A stretch of DNA of 64,000 bases from Prochlorococcus sp. AG-347-J22 (GCA_003279005.1 QCBY01000007.1:1-64000); one strand, 5' to 3'; shown: positions 25,265-34,473, counted from the first letter of the stretch. Made by a program: numbers and translations. The notes: a model not told the origin generated them from the letters alone.

Positions 25265-25366
25265 TTGAATATCTCATTTTATTCTTTCCTAGGAATATTT
25301 TTCATCTTAATTGGTTTGTTAGTTCGAATTGATTTTAAATTTATAGTGCAAAAAGACATCCACTAA
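25265..25366 (+). CDS. possible mini membrane protein, 33 aa, TTG start
   Basis: TTG 25265 gives MNISFYSFLGIFFILIGLLV then RIDFKFIVQKDIH. It is one strong span with a basic C-terminal tail. The TTG start and short length make it tentative. The surrounding 25105-25515 contains nothing else I can support. Confidence 0.3.
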   Translation: MNISFYSFLGIFFILIGLLVRIDFKFIVQKDIH

Positions 25367-25515
25367 TTTATTTTTTTTTATCTAATCTTGTAAATTTCCA
25401 TCAGATAAATAAACTTATTAAAAATCAAATATAAAATTTACGTTTTTGTTATTTAAAATTAAATTGACAAATAAATTTTTAGGATTTATAACAACTAAAA
25501 ATATAAATTAAATTT

Positions 25516-25689
25516 ATGAAAAATGACTTAGAAACCTTTAATTACTTTGTAGACGATCTTCTTTTTTCGGAAGTTAATTTATTGAAATATGAGCTTGATT
25601 TGTTATTGATGCAGTATCTTTTTAATTCGTTTGATCTTGAAGCATTAAATGACCTGGATATTCAAAAAAATTTTATTATAGCGGCATAG
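25516..25689 (+). CDS. hypothetical mini protein, 57 aa
   Basis: ATG 25516: MKNDLETFNYFVDDLLFSEV and onward to KNFIIAA. It is an acidic, Leu-rich, amphipathic helical peptide, with heptad-like spacing of hydrophobics (LLKYELDLLLMQYL). It is the first of three plus-strand mini-ORFs in a row. It could be an oligomerising helix or a regulatory peptide; no family is recognised. Confidence 0.5.
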   Translation: MKNDLETFNYFVDDLLFSEVNLLKYELDLLLMQYLFNSFDLEALNDLDIQKNFIIAA

Positions 25690-25703
25690 AATAAATATAG
25701 GTT

Positions 25704-25817
25704 ATGAAGTATTTTTATGAGAAATTCTGGGTCCCTTTTTTTGGTAGAATCTTGTCAAAGTTTGTTATCTTAATAGAGGGGAAACCACAAAAATTAGAAA
25801 AGAATAATAAAAGATAA
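25704..25817 (+). CDS. hypothetical mini protein, 37 aa
   Basis: ATG 25704: MKYFYEKFWVPFFGRILSKF followed by VILIEGKPQKLEKNNKR. It is aromatic and amphipathic with a basic tail, possibly membrane-surface associated. It begins 14 bp after the preceding mini-ORF, which suggests one transcript. Confidence 0.45.
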   Translation: MKYFYEKFWVPFFGRILSKFVILIEGKPQKLEKNNKR

Positions 25818-25964
25818 TTTGAATCGAAATTATAAATTACTTAGTTCATTTTTAAAGTTTTTATTGAAATATATTGAAAGCAACAAATCATATTTCTTTA
25901 GTTTAAAAAATTATGCATGGTTAAAATAAGTAAAGGAATATTGCCTTTACTAGAATAAGATTCG

Positions 25965-26141
25965 ATGGAAAAAACTTTTTTAAAACCATATACAGTCCAT
26001 TATAGAAATTTTCAAAATCTTAGATTAGAAAATTGTTTCTATGCACTAGATGCTTATGAAGCAAGAACATTAGCTATGGAATTGAATAAATATATACATG
26101 AAAACCCTAATAGTATTGATTTAATAAGGTGTGAAAAATAA
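25965..26141 (+). CDS. hypothetical mini protein, 58 aa
   Basis: ATG 25965: MEKTFLKPYTVHYRNFQNLR and onward to NSIDLIRCEK. It has a strand-helix look (KPYTVHYRNFQN, then YALDAYEARTLAMELNKYIH). This resembles the many small Prochlorococcus proteins in which a beta strand with aromatics precedes a helix that starts with DAxEAR. No function known. It converges on urtE. Confidence 0.6.
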   Translation: MEKTFLKPYTVHYRNFQNLRLENCFYALDAYEARTLAMELNKYIHENPNSIDLIRCEK

Positions 26142-26179
26142 TAAAAAATAATTTTTAAAAGTGTAAATTTTATACACTT
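26142..26179 (-). terminator. candidate terminator of the urt operon
   Basis: On the minus strand AAGTGTA and TACACTT (26159-26165 with 26173-26179) form a 7-bp stem around the urtE stop codon, followed by a T-rich stretch. The stem is AU-rich and therefore weak. Confidence 0.4.
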
Positions 26180-26880
26180 AAAAATTTATCAATGACTGTC
26201 TGGCTTAATTCATTTGTGTTTCCGCTTGCAACGATACCCCCCCTTTGCATTGCATAGTATCTACTAGCTTGTCTAACAAAGTGTAAATGTTGCTCAACTA
26301 ATAAAACTCCGATACCAGTTTCCTTAATTATAAGGTTTATGGCGTTTTCAATATCTAAAACTATATTTGGTTGTATTCCCTCTGTAGGTTCGTCTAATAA
26401 TAATAATTGTGGTTTTCCAAGTAGTGCTCTAGCGATAGCTAGTTGTTGTTGTTGGCCACCACTTAGATCTCCGCCTTTTCGTGAAAGAAAGTCTTTTAAG
26501 ATCGGAAATAAATCATAAATTAAAGGATCAATTTTTTTATTTTTGGATAATCCACCAGGCAATGATTCCATACCTAACATTAAGTTTTCTTCAACAGTCA
26601 AATAAGGTATTATTTCTCTACCCTGAGGAACATATGCCATGCCCTTTCTTGCACGTTGATGTGGAGCTTTTCTATTAATATTTTCTCCAATAAGGAAAAT
26701 TTCTCCTCTTTTTGGTTTTAATAAGCCTATTAGTGTTTTTAATAATGTGGTTTTTCCTACGCCATTTCTACCTATCAAACAAACCATTTCACCAGATTTG
26801 ACGTTCAAATCAACATCTCTGAGAATATGACTCTCTCCATAATAAGTATTTAATGATTTTACTTCTAATAGACTCTCCAT
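26170..26880 (-). CDS. urtE: urea ABC transporter ATP-binding protein UrtE
   Basis: A 236-aa LivF-type ATPase. Walker A is LIGRNGVGKTTLLKTL, the signature is GGDLSGGQQQQLAIARAL, and Walker B is LLLLDEPTEGIQPNIV. The Gln-rich signature and the TEGIQP extension after Walker B are typical of UrtE. With UrtD it powers the UrtBC permease. It is the last gene of the urt operon, separated from urtD by 2 bp. Confidence 0.96.
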   Translation of the reverse strand: MESLLEVKSLNTYYGESHILRDVDLNVKSGEMVCLIGRNGVGKTTLLKTLIGLLKPKRGEIFLIGENINRKAPHQRARKGMAYVPQGREIIPYLTVEENLMLGMESLPGGLSKNKKIDPLIYDLFPILKDFLSRKGGDLSGGQQQQLAIARALLGKPQLLLLDEPTEGIQPNIVLDIENAINLIIKETGIGVLLVEQHLHFVRQASRYYAMQRGGIVASGNTNELSQTVIDKFLSV

Positions 26881-26882
26881 AA

Positions 26883-27638
26883 TTATTCTTCCGGTCTTCC
26901 TAAATAAACATCAATAACCTTTTTATCATTCTGAATAGTGTCCATTGTCCCCTCACATAATACAGTGCCCTGATTTAAAACTGAAACATTACTGTCTAGT
27001 CTCCTTATGAATTCCATGTCATGATCAATAACCACTACTGTATTATCTCCTGATAAAGACTTTAATAAATCTGCTGTTAAATCAGTTTCCTCATCGGTAA
27101 GACCGGCAACTGGTTCATCTACGAGCATCAAGTCTGGTTTCTGCCCAACTAGCATGGCTATCTCTAGCCACTGTTTTTGACCATGGGAAAGTGAACCTGC
27201 TTTTGCATTTTTTTTATTTGATAAATTAACAATTTTCATCAAATGATCTATTTCTTCAATTTGTTCAGTTTTTATATTTTTATTTATGAGGTTTAAAGGA
27301 CTTTTAGGAGAACTTACTGATATCTCAAGATTTTCCTTTACTGTCAGATTTTCAAAAACTCTAGGGCTTTGAAATTTTCTTCCTACTCCAAGGCGTGCAA
27401 TCTTATGTTCTTTCCTTCCAATTAAAGATTTTCCTTTAAAAAATACATTACCTTTATTAGGTTTTACTTTACCTGTTATCACATCAAGAAATGTTGTTTT
27501 GCCGGCTCCATTTGGTCCAATTACAGCTCTAAGTTCTCCTTTTTTTAAACTTAGGTTTAGATCATTTAAAGCTAGAAATCCTTCAAAACTAACCGTTATA
27601 TTTTCTAGGCTTAGAAGACTTTTAGATTTTTTTTTCAT
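26883..27638 (-). CDS. urtD: urea ABC transporter ATP-binding protein UrtD
   Basis: A 251-aa LivG-type ATPase. Walker A is AVIGPNGAGKTTFLDVI, the conserved GRKFQSPRVFENLTVKEN region follows, then the signature SLSHGQKQWLEIA (LSHGQKQWLE, diagnostic for UrtD) and Walker B LMLVDEPVAGL. It overlaps urtC by 4 bp. It forms a heterodimer with UrtE. Confidence 0.96.
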   Translation of the reverse strand: MKKKSKSLLSLENITVSFEGFLALNDLNLSLKKGELRAVIGPNGAGKTTFLDVITGKVKPNKGNVFFKGKSLIGRKEHKIARLGVGRKFQSPRVFENLTVKENLEISVSSPKSPLNLINKNIKTEQIEEIDHLMKIVNLSNKKNAKAGSLSHGQKQWLEIAMLVGQKPDLMLVDEPVAGLTDEETDLTADLLKSLSGDNTVVVIDHDMEFIRRLDSNVSVLNQGTVLCEGTMDTIQNDKKVIDVYLGRPEE

Positions 27639-28768
27639 TTTTTTAAATCCTCTGCTTCATTGTTAATTTCTAAGCTTGGATATGTTTCAATTTTCCTTTT
27701 AAGGCCAAATCTTTGAAGAAGATTTCGTGGCCCTTCTCCTTGAATCCAGCCTAAAACTCCTTCTGGTAAAGCAGTAACTACTAAAATAAATAAGCCTCCT
27801 TGAATAAACATCCAACTGGCTGGTAAAGCCTCACTTACTAAGCTCTTTGCATAATTAATAAATACTGCACCTAGTATTGCTCCCAATAATGTACCTCTAC
27901 CACCAACAGCCACCCAAATAACCATTTCTATTGAAAATGGTACTGTCATAAATTGTGGAGATACTATTCCTGACTGAACAGTATATAAAGCTCCTGATAT
28001 GCCAGCTAATGCGCCAGCTATAGAAAATATTATCGTTTTGAACAAAACAGGATTATAGCCTGTAAATCTGACTCTTGGTTCATCATCCCTGATACCTATA
28101 AGAATATTTCCAAACCTTCCTTTTACCAACCATTTTGAAAAAAACCATGCAGCAATAACTAATACTGCTGTTGTCCAGAAAAACATTCTTTGCATTTGTT
28201 CTGAACCAACCATTTGTCCAAAAAGTTCTGTAACATCAGTCTTTAATCCATTTGTTCCGTTGATCAGTTTTTGTTGCCCATTAAAGAAATTGAAGAATAC
28301 CAAGAGAGCCGCTTGGGTTAGTATTGAAAAATATACACCTTTTATTCTATTTCTAAAAACTAAAAATCCTAGCATTCCTGCAACTAATGCTGGTATAACC
28401 CAAATTGCAAATAAAGTAAATATTGGGGATCTAAATGGCTCCCAAAAGAAAGGTAAATTATCAACACCATAAAGACCAAAGAATTCTGGAATGTTGTTTG
28501 GAAATTCAGATGAACTTGTTATTTGTAGATACATTGCTGCACAATAACCTCCAAGGGCAAAAAATATACCTTGTCCCAAGCTAAGCAAACCAGTAAAACC
28601 CCAAATAAGATCAACTCCAAGAGCTACTATTGCTAATGATAAATATCTACCAAGAAGATTTAATCTGAATACAGGAAGTATCGTTGGCGCAGCAATAACA
28701 AAAGCAATTATGCCAACCCAAATAATAAAAGTGGTTTTTTTGCTAAGTTTTAGATTTTTAAATTCCAT
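27635..28768 (-). CDS. urtC: urea ABC transporter permease UrtC
   Basis: A 377-aa LivM-type membrane protein with about ten spans. The conserved cytoplasmic motif is GRFGNILIGIRDDEPRVRFT, followed by GYNPVLFKTIIFSIAGALAG. The second half carries VWVAVGGRGTLLGAILGA. UrtB and UrtC form the urea channel. Its start shares a base with the urtB stop. Confidence 0.96.
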   Translation of the reverse strand: MEFKNLKLSKKTTFIIWVGIIAFVIAAPTILPVFRLNLLGRYLSLAIVALGVDLIWGFTGLLSLGQGIFFALGGYCAAMYLQITSSSEFPNNIPEFFGLYGVDNLPFFWEPFRSPIFTLFAIWVIPALVAGMLGFLVFRNRIKGVYFSILTQAALLVFFNFFNGQQKLINGTNGLKTDVTELFGQMVGSEQMQRMFFWTTAVLVIAAWFFSKWLVKGRFGNILIGIRDDEPRVRFTGYNPVLFKTIIFSIAGALAGISGALYTVQSGIVSPQFMTVPFSIEMVIWVAVGGRGTLLGAILGAVFINYAKSLVSEALPASWMFIQGGLFILVVTALPEGVLGWIQGEGPRNLLQRFGLKRKIETYPSLEINNEAEDLKK

Positions 28769-29922
28769 TAGCTTTCAACCATCCTCCCTTTCTGTGGGAA
28801 TAAACCAGTAGGTTTGAATTGCAAAAATATTACTATCAATGCGAAAATCATTACTCTTGCCATACTTGTAGTGGCAAAGAAATTAATTGTATTTGAAAGA
28901 GGTAAAGGCATATCGGGCCATATCGACAAGAGGCGACCAGCTCCAATTAAATCAGTCATTATACCAATTCCAAAGGAAGCAAAAATTGTACCCAATAAGT
29001 TTCCTACACCTCCCAAAACAACCACCATAAAGCATCCAACTATATAGTTTCCCCCAACATTAGGCCCAACAGATCCTAATAGTGATACAGCAACACCTGC
29101 TACTCCTGCCAAACCGGAACCAATTCCGAAAGTAAGGACATCAACTTTTTCTGTTGAAATCCCAAGACAGTCACTCATTTCTCTATTTTGAGTTACTGCT
29201 CTTATTCTCATTCCCCATGCACTTTGATTCAAAAATAAGGTAATTGCTATCACAGATATCAACGTAATTATTATTATCATTAATCTTGTTTTTGGGAAGG
29301 CTGTTCCAAGGATCTCAACCTGACCTCTCATCCATGCTGGAGCTGTTACATCAACATTTCTAGCACTTGCTCTGCTTAATTTGCTAACAGAAGATGAAAT
29401 TAAATTACCTGTGAGAACCCCTGATAGTGCAGCTATTACCCAAGAGCTGAATCTTATATATTTAAAATTTATAGACTCTTTTATTTTTGACGAAAATATC
29501 GTTGGTAGAAATAAACCAACTAGGAGACTTATTATCAATCCTGTTCCATAAGCTAGTGGAACACTGCGAACGAATTGTTGAAGAATCAGGCTTACCCCCC
29601 ATGTAGCGAGTAAAGTCTCTAACGGGCTACCATATAATTTTCTAATTACAGTTTTTTCTAAAAGTATTCCGACTACTCCGCTTACAATAAATGCTAGAAA
29701 GATTGAAACTATAACGTATGCATTGTAATAAGGTTTTAATAATGGGAGTTTAAAAATTAGTTGTGTTACGTATGTAGTATAGGCACCTAGCATCATAAGT
29801 TCACCGTGAGCAAGGTTAATTACACCCATCAAACCAAATACAATAGCTAAGCCTAATGCTGCTACAAGTAAAACTGATCCAATCGCTATACCATTAAATA
29901 GACTATCAAGAAGCAATTCCAA
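28768..29922 (-). CDS. urtB: urea ABC transporter permease UrtB
   Basis: A 384-aa LivH-type permease. The N-terminus has VFGLMGVINLAHGELMMLGA, diagnostic of the family, and the cytoplasmic loop has GMRIRAVTQNREMSDCLGIS. An internal stretch of about residues 155-200 (KEISIN... to APAWMRG) is the UrtB-specific insertion. It starts 82 bp after urtA, the gap that holds the strong hairpin. Confidence 0.96.
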   Translation of the reverse strand: MELLLDSLFNGIAIGSVLLVAALGLAIVFGLMGVINLAHGELMMLGAYTTYVTQLIFKLPLLKPYYNAYVIVSIFLAFIVSGVVGILLEKTVIRKLYGSPLETLLATWGVSLILQQFVRSVPLAYGTGLIISLLVGLFLPTIFSSKIKESINFKYIRFSSWVIAALSGVLTGNLISSSVSKLSRASARNVDVTAPAWMRGQVEILGTAFPKTRLMIIIITLISVIAITLFLNQSAWGMRIRAVTQNREMSDCLGISTEKVDVLTFGIGSGLAGVAGVAVSLLGSVGPNVGGNYIVGCFMVVVLGGVGNLLGTIFASFGIGIMTDLIGAGRLLSIWPDMPLPLSNTINFFATTSMARVMIFALIVIFLQFKPTGLFPQKGRMVES

Positions 29923-29955
29923 TTTTTATAAGAAAAAATTATTGTGTATATAAGA

Positions 29956-29978
29956 AGAGGAGGCTTAAAGCCTCCTCT
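29956..29978 (-). promoter_or_regulatory. perfect intercistronic hairpin between urtA and urtB
   Basis: AGAGGAGGCTT and its exact complement AAGCCTCCTCT flank a single central base: 23 bp, very GC-rich for this genome. In the direction of the operon it is not followed by a T tract, so it is unlikely to be a simple terminator. Such a stem can protect the 3' end of the upstream mRNA, giving more UrtA than UrtB-E (inference). In the opposite direction it is followed by six T. Confidence 0.75.
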
Positions 29979-30004
29979 CGATTTTTTAAGAGTAAGCTTT
30001 GAAA

Positions 30005-31294
30005 TTAAAGCTTATATCTTTCTCCCTTAGATGGATCAGTCCAGTCGCATGCATATCCTTTTGAACTTGGTTCAAATTGGTTCCATGCTTGTGGGTATAC
30101 AACTCCATCAGTTTCTTCCAGTATCTCGAATCCACCTTCTGGCTTGATTAAACCAATTCTTACTGTTTGAGCTAGGTGATGGTTAGGCATAACTTCAACT
30201 GGTCCTTGAGGGGCGTCAAATGTTTGACCCACAAGAGCTTCTCTTACGGCGCTGTTCTCAAATGTGCCAGCATCTTCCACAGCTTGTTTCCATAAATAAA
30301 CCATGTTGTAAGCAGATTCCTGAGGATCAGCAACTACTCTGTCACTTCCATATAAAGCTTTGAAGTCGGCTGCAAATTTCTTTGATTCAGGAGTATCAAT
30401 AGACATCATGTAGTTCCAAGCACCATAGTGACCTTCTAAAAATTCAGGTCCAATAGTACTGATTTCTTCCTCTGCAATTGAATAATTCATTACATAATAT
30501 CCATTGCTTGGAGTAATACCAGCATCCTGTATTTGTTTAAAGAAGGCAACGTTCTGGTCTCCATTAAGTGTGTTGATAATTACTCCACCGCCAGTTGGTG
30601 CTAAAGCTTTCTTTATCTTGGAAATGATAGGAGCAACTTCAGTATTTCCTAAAGGTAAATAATCTTCGCCTACAACTTTTCCTCCAAGTGATTTAAGTTG
30701 TTCTTTGGTAATAGTATTTGATGTTCTTGGGAAAACATAGTCTGAACCAACTAAGAAAAATGGTTTTCCAGCGGCAGGAGATCTCTTGAACATGAAGTCA
30801 GTTGCTGGTTCTGACTGCTGATTTGGTGAAGCACCAGTGTAGAAGATGTTGTTTGAACACTCTTGAGCTTCATATTGAATTGGGTAGTAAAGGAAAGCAT
30901 CTTTCGATTCGTAAACAGGAAGCATTGCTTTTCTACTTGCAGATGTCCATCCACCAAATACGACGGGCACTCCATCTTGATCGATTAATTTTTTAGATTT
31001 CTCTGCAAATGTTGGCCAATCAGAAGCTCCATCTTCAACAATGTATTCGATTTTGTAGCTTTTACCACCAACGGTTACTCCGCCGGCTGCATTAATTTCA
31101 GCAATAGCCATTTTTTCAGTGTCAACAAGTGTTGATTCAGAAATAGCCATTGTTCCTGATAGGGAATGTAAAATACCAACAGTTACAGTGTCATCGAAAC
31201 TTCCGGAAGTGTCTGTTCCTCCTCCGCAGGAAGTTACGGTAACGGCAAGAGAGGCAGTAGCTAAACCTGCCAAAATACGCCTTGAAATTCTCAT
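30005..31294 (-). CDS. urtA: urea ABC transporter substrate-binding lipoprotein UrtA
   Basis: A 429-aa periplasmic urea-binding protein. The N-terminus is a lipoprotein signal (MRISRRILAGLATASLAVTV then TSCGGG, lipobox VTSC). The mature part starts VTVGILHSLSGTMAISES, typical of the UrtA branch of the branched-chain amino acid binding fold, and contains GGWTSASRKAMLPVYE. It is the first and presumably most expressed gene of urtABCDE and is preceded by an NtcA-type promoter. Confidence 0.97.
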   Translation of the reverse strand: MRISRRILAGLATASLAVTVTSCGGGTDTSGSFDDTVTVGILHSLSGTMAISESTLVDTEKMAIAEINAAGGVTVGGKSYKIEYIVEDGASDWPTFAEKSKKLIDQDGVPVVFGGWTSASRKAMLPVYESKDAFLYYPIQYEAQECSNNIFYTGASPNQQSEPATDFMFKRSPAAGKPFFLVGSDYVFPRTSNTITKEQLKSLGGKVVGEDYLPLGNTEVAPIISKIKKALAPTGGGVIINTLNGDQNVAFFKQIQDAGITPSNGYYVMNYSIAEEEISTIGPEFLEGHYGAWNYMMSIDTPESKKFAADFKALYGSDRVVADPQESAYNMVYLWKQAVEDAGTFENSAVREALVGQTFDAPQGPVEVMPNHHLAQTVRIGLIKPEGGFEILEETDGVVYPQAWNQFEPSSKGYACDWTDPSKGERYKL

Positions 31295-31342
31295 GAATTC
31301 GTTTAAATTAGGTAATTGACCCTCATTAGGGGGATAAAGTAA

Positions 31343-31384
31343 AAGTTATAAACGAGTGGGATTTCCTTTTGTATCGCTCGTAAC
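31343..31384 (-). promoter_or_regulatory. NtcA-activated promoter of urtA
   Basis: On the minus strand GTT-N8-TAC (31371-31384) differs by one base from the NtcA consensus GTA-N8-TAC. Exactly 22 bp downstream is TAACTT (31343-31348), which fits the TAN3T -10 element. This box-N22-TAN3T arrangement is the standard class II NtcA promoter. It lies about 50 bp upstream of the urtA start and implies induction on nitrogen limitation. Confidence 0.75.
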
Positions 31385-31393
31385 ATTTTGTTG

Positions 31394-31416
31394 AATCCAA
31401 AATAAAACTTTGGATT
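31394..31416. other. stem-loop between ureG and urtA
   Basis: AATCCAAA (31394-31401) pairs with TTTGGATT (31409-31416) around a 7-nt loop. On the plus strand it continues into a T-rich run, as in a terminator; on the minus strand, the direction of both flanking operons, the tract after the stem is not T-rich. It could attenuate readthrough from ureG into the urtA promoter, but this is uncertain. Confidence 0.45.
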
Positions 31417-31428
31417 TTTTTTGTGACT

Positions 31429-32034
31429 TTACATTTTTGGTATTTGAGCTTCTAAATATTTTAAAACTTCTTCAACTCCTTTCCCTGAACAAAGATTTGT
31501 AAAAAACCATGGATTTCCATTCCTCATGATATTGGTATCTTTTTCCATAATGTTTAAATTTGCACCAACCATTTCAGCTAAATCAATTTTATTGATTAAT
31601 AACAAATCTGATCTTGTAATACCAGGACCTCCTTTTCTAGGGATTTTATCTCCTGCAGATACATCAATCACATATATGGATAAATCTACAAGTTCTGGAC
31701 TAAAACTCGCTGCCAAGTTATCTCCTCCACTTTCTACAAAAATAAAATCTAACGGATGATATTTCTTTTCAAGATCTATTACTGCATTTTTATTAAGAGA
31801 ACAATCTTCTCTGATTGCAGTATGAGGACAACCTCCTGTTTCTACTCCAACAATTCTTCCCTCTTCTAAAACCTTTTTCTTTATAAGAAAATTAGCATCC
31901 TCTTTTGTATAAATGTCATTAGTAACAACAGCTAATTGATATTTCTTTTTAAGACCAACACACAAAGTTTCAACTAATGCAGTTTTCCCAGAACCTACAG
32001 GCCCAGCAACACCTACTCTTAATTTGCTGCTCAT
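31429..32034 (-). CDS. ureG: urease accessory protein UreG
   Basis: A 201-aa SIMIBI GTPase that delivers nickel during urease activation. The P-loop is [18 protein letters not shown], and the metal-binding region is [18 protein letters not shown] (the CPH motif). [12 protein letters not shown], the switch region, and [13 protein letters not shown], the NKxD guanine motif, follow. It is the last gene of ureEFG on the minus strand, 3 bp after ureF. Confidence 0.97.
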   Translation of the reverse strand: MSSKLRVGVAGPVGSGKTALVETLCVGLKKKYQLAVVTNDIYTKEDANFLIKKKVLEEGRIVGVETGGCPHTAIREDCSLNKNAVIDLEKKYHPLDFIFVESGGDNLAASFSPELVDLSIYVIDVSAGDKIPRKGGPGITRSDLLLINKIDLAEMVGANLNIMEKDTNIMRNGNPWFFTNLCSGKGVEEVLKYLEAQIPKM

Positions 32035-32037
32035 AAA

Positions 32038-32724
32038 TTAATTTCGAAATAATTTTGAATATAAATCGTTATGATTTTGTTGGGCCATAGATAAGCTAAC
32101 ATTCCCAACATAAAGATCATTAATATTTATGTCTACAATTTCTTGTGAAACTTCTGATATTAAATCCAAAAGCTCTAGTTGAATAATTTGTGCTTTTATT
32201 GAGCCCATTGGTATGAGTCTTATTGCAGCGCTAAGTTGATTAGCAGTCCATGCATATATAAAATTCTCAATCATTTCTATTTTGGTTATTTCAAAACAAA
32301 AACTTGTCCAACTCCATGCTAGAGACCAAGAAATATTTTTATTTGTTGCATGTAGATATTCAAAGCCAAATTCTTTAGTTAATTCAAAAAGCGATTTTGC
32401 CATTTGAGTCTGTTGCGCTCTTATTTCAATAGAATCTCTAAATGATATAAGCCATTTATCTAAACTCAATAATCTTCGTTTGTTATTTTTTATATTATTA
32501 CCGTTTTTTAATTCAATAAAAATATCAAAAAATTCTGTTAAACATTTAGCTTCTATTCTAATTTGTCCAATTTTTAATTCATTTTGAATTAATTCTTTAA
32601 TATGGTGGGACTCTTCTAATTTTTTGATTTTTAAATAACTTTCTAATCCTTCTGAATAACAAAAACTTCCCACTGGTAAACTTGTACTTGTCAATAAATA
32701 TTTAACTAAGGGATTTTTAATCAT
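32038..32724 (-). CDS. ureF: urease accessory protein UreF
   Basis: A 228-aa all-helical GTPase-activating partner of UreG. I place the start at ATG 32724 (MIKNPLVKYLLTSTSLPVGS), where the conserved SLPVGSFCYSEGLE follows directly. The frame is open back to 32784, but that extension lies inside ureE. It overlaps ureE by 8 bp. The motif WTANQLSAAIRLIPMGSIKA near the C-terminus is also conserved. Confidence 0.95.
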   Translation of the reverse strand: MIKNPLVKYLLTSTSLPVGSFCYSEGLESYLKIKKLEESHHIKELIQNELKIGQIRIEAKCLTEFFDIFIELKNGNNIKNNKRRLLSLDKWLISFRDSIEIRAQQTQMAKSLFELTKEFGFEYLHATNKNISWSLAWSWTSFCFEITKIEMIENFIYAWTANQLSAAIRLIPMGSIKAQIIQLELLDLISEVSQEIVDININDLYVGNVSLSMAQQNHNDLYSKLFRN

Positions 32725-33166
32725 TGTGAAAAGCTCCCATTTCAGGAAAAAATTTCTTTTCAACTTCTGTGAAACAAACTTCAAAGTTTTTTAGCAATTC
32801 TTCAATTATGTAATCATTCTTAGTTAGTAAAATATTTTCATTAATCTCAATTTCCATATGTCTATTTCCAAGATGATAAGCAACTTTAATAAGCTCTAAA
32901 TTTGTTTTAGCAGTTATTTCTATTAAATTTTCTTTTTGGGCAGAAATTTGTACAAATAAATTTTTATGATTAGTTACAAGGATATCACCATCTTTTAATT
33001 TTCCTTCCCTTGGTAATTGTAAATGAAGTTCTTGATTACAATCTGATTTTCTTTTTCCTCTGAAAATTCTTCTTTGATCGGAACTTAATGTGAGTTTTAA
33101 AAAATTCCCTTTATAAGGACGATTCTTAATCCAATCCGTTACAACTATTTCGTTTTTGATGCTCAT
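32717..33166 (-). CDS. ureE: urease accessory protein UreE
   Basis: A 149-aa nickel chaperone for urease. It has the N-terminal beta domain (RIFRGKRKSDCNQELHLQLP) and the C-terminal metal-binding domain with KVAYHLGNRHMEIEINEN, whose His is the conserved dimer nickel ligand. There is no His-rich tail, as in other cyanobacterial UreE. It is the first gene of ureEFG and is divergent from ureD across 46 bp. Confidence 0.93.
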   Translation of the reverse strand: MSIKNEIVVTDWIKNRPYKGNFLKLTLSSDQRRIFRGKRKSDCNQELHLQLPREGKLKDGDILVTNHKNLFVQISAQKENLIEITAKTNLELIKVAYHLGNRHMEIEINENILLTKNDYIIEELLKNFEVCFTEVEKKFFPEMGAFHND

Positions 33167-33212
33167 ACAAAAATATTTTTAGTAACTTTAATAGAGTAAT
33201 TAAGAAAACAAT

Positions 33213-34115
33213 ATGGCTAATTCTTCTTGGGAAGGTAATTGTCTCTTAAATTTTTTTAATAATAAATCAAGTTCTGAAAAAGATGATAAAACAATCTTCA
33301 AATCTAAATTTACTTCTCCGTATAAATTACTAAAGTGTAGTCATGACAGGGAGGGTCGTTGTATTTTACCCATACTACATACAGCAGGAGGTCTTGTTGG
33401 TGGAGATCTGTTGGAAATTGATGCAAAAATTGGAATTAATTCGAAAGTTTTGTTGACCACTTCTTCAGCTCAGAAAGTATACGGATCAGTTGGCAGGTCA
33501 AAAATTAATCCTAAAGGAGCTTTCGCCTTGCAAAAAACAACAATAAATATTCTTGATGGTTCTCATCTAGAATACCTTCCACAAGAAACTATTGTTTTTG
33601 CTAATGGACTATATTCTCAAGAATTTAAAATAAGTATTTCTGATAACTCAAGTTTCTTATTTACCGATTTAATAAGACTTGGAAGGTCCTCCGCAGGCGA
33701 GTCTATTGAAAACGGAGTATTCAGATCAAAATTAGAGATTATCAGGAATTGTAATTTATATGATGATTGGGAATTTGTAGATCAAATTGAACTTAATAAA
33801 TTTAGTTTTGAAGCAAAAAGTGGTATGGATTCTATGCCAGTATTTGGTTCTTTAATTTGGATATGTAAAAAAGATTTTCCTAAAACAAAATTTAAGGAAT
33901 TAGAAAAAAATATAAAAATGATTTTTAAACAGAATAATAATTATTTATCTTTAGGAACTTTAGAAAATGGTTTATCAATAAGATTCTTGGGTACTTCATC
34001 ACAAGATGCCAGAAAAAGTTTTTTTAGTATTTGGAGACAAATCAGAGCTGTTTGTGGCTTTTGTAAGCCAGAATATCAAGGTGTATGGCCTTTACAAGAT
34101 TCTATAAATTATTAA
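33213..34115 (+). CDS. ureD: urease accessory protein UreD
   Basis: A 300-aa scaffold (UreH in some species) that binds urease apoprotein and recruits UreF and UreG. Conserved features are [32 protein letters not shown] and the C-terminal [20 protein letters not shown]. It leads ureDABC; ureA follows after 53 bp. Confidence 0.96.
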   Translation: MANSSWEGNCLLNFFNNKSSSEKDDKTIFKSKFTSPYKLLKCSHDREGRCILPILHTAGGLVGGDLLEIDAKIGINSKVLLTTSSAQKVYGSVGRSKINPKGAFALQKTTINILDGSHLEYLPQETIVFANGLYSQEFKISISDNSSFLFTDLIRLGRSSAGESIENGVFRSKLEIIRNCNLYDDWEFVDQIELNKFSFEAKSGMDSMPVFGSLIWICKKDFPKTKFKELEKNIKMIFKQNNNYLSLGTLENGLSIRFLGTSSQDARKSFFSIWRQIRAVCGFCKPEYQGVWPLQDSINY

Positions 34116-34168
34116 TTATGTTCACAGAGAACTTTTTTCAAAATTTTTTATATTAATTTTTTATTATT

Positions 34169-34471
34169 ATGCATCTCTCACCTCAAGAAAAAGATAAGTT
34201 ATTAATTTTCTCAGCTGCACAATTAGCTGAAAGAAGACTAAATAGAGGTCTTAAACTTAACTACCCTGAGACAGTTGCTTTCTTAAGTTTTCAAGTTTTA
34301 GAGGGAGCTAGAGATGGTAAAAGCGTTAGCCAATTAATGTCTGAAGGTACAACTTGGCTCAGTAAGAAACAAGTAATGGATGGAATTTCTGAAATGATCA
34401 ATGAAGTTCAAGTGGAAGCTGTCTTCCCCGATGGTACAAAATTAGTAACTATCCACAATCCGATTAATTAA
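34169..34471 (+). CDS. ureA: urease gamma subunit
   Basis: A 100-aa subunit with the full-length family sequence ([24 protein letters not shown]-type region [16 protein letters not shown], and the end [13 protein letters not shown]). It forms the (UreABC)3 holoenzyme with beta and alpha. The gap to ureB is only 2 bp. Confidence 0.98.
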   Translation: MHLSPQEKDKLLIFSAAQLAERRLNRGLKLNYPETVAFLSFQVLEGARDGKSVSQLMSEGTTWLSKKQVMDGISEMINEVQVEAVFPDGTKLVTIHNPIN

Positions 34472-34473
34472 CT

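Noticed and set aside
29956-29978. Rho-independent terminator of urtA in the operon direction
   Set aside because: There is no T tract after the stem on the minus strand; only the plus strand has one.
33167-33212. NtcA box between ureE and ureD
   Set aside because: No GTA-N8-TAC or near match with a suitable -10 is present in the 46-bp gap.
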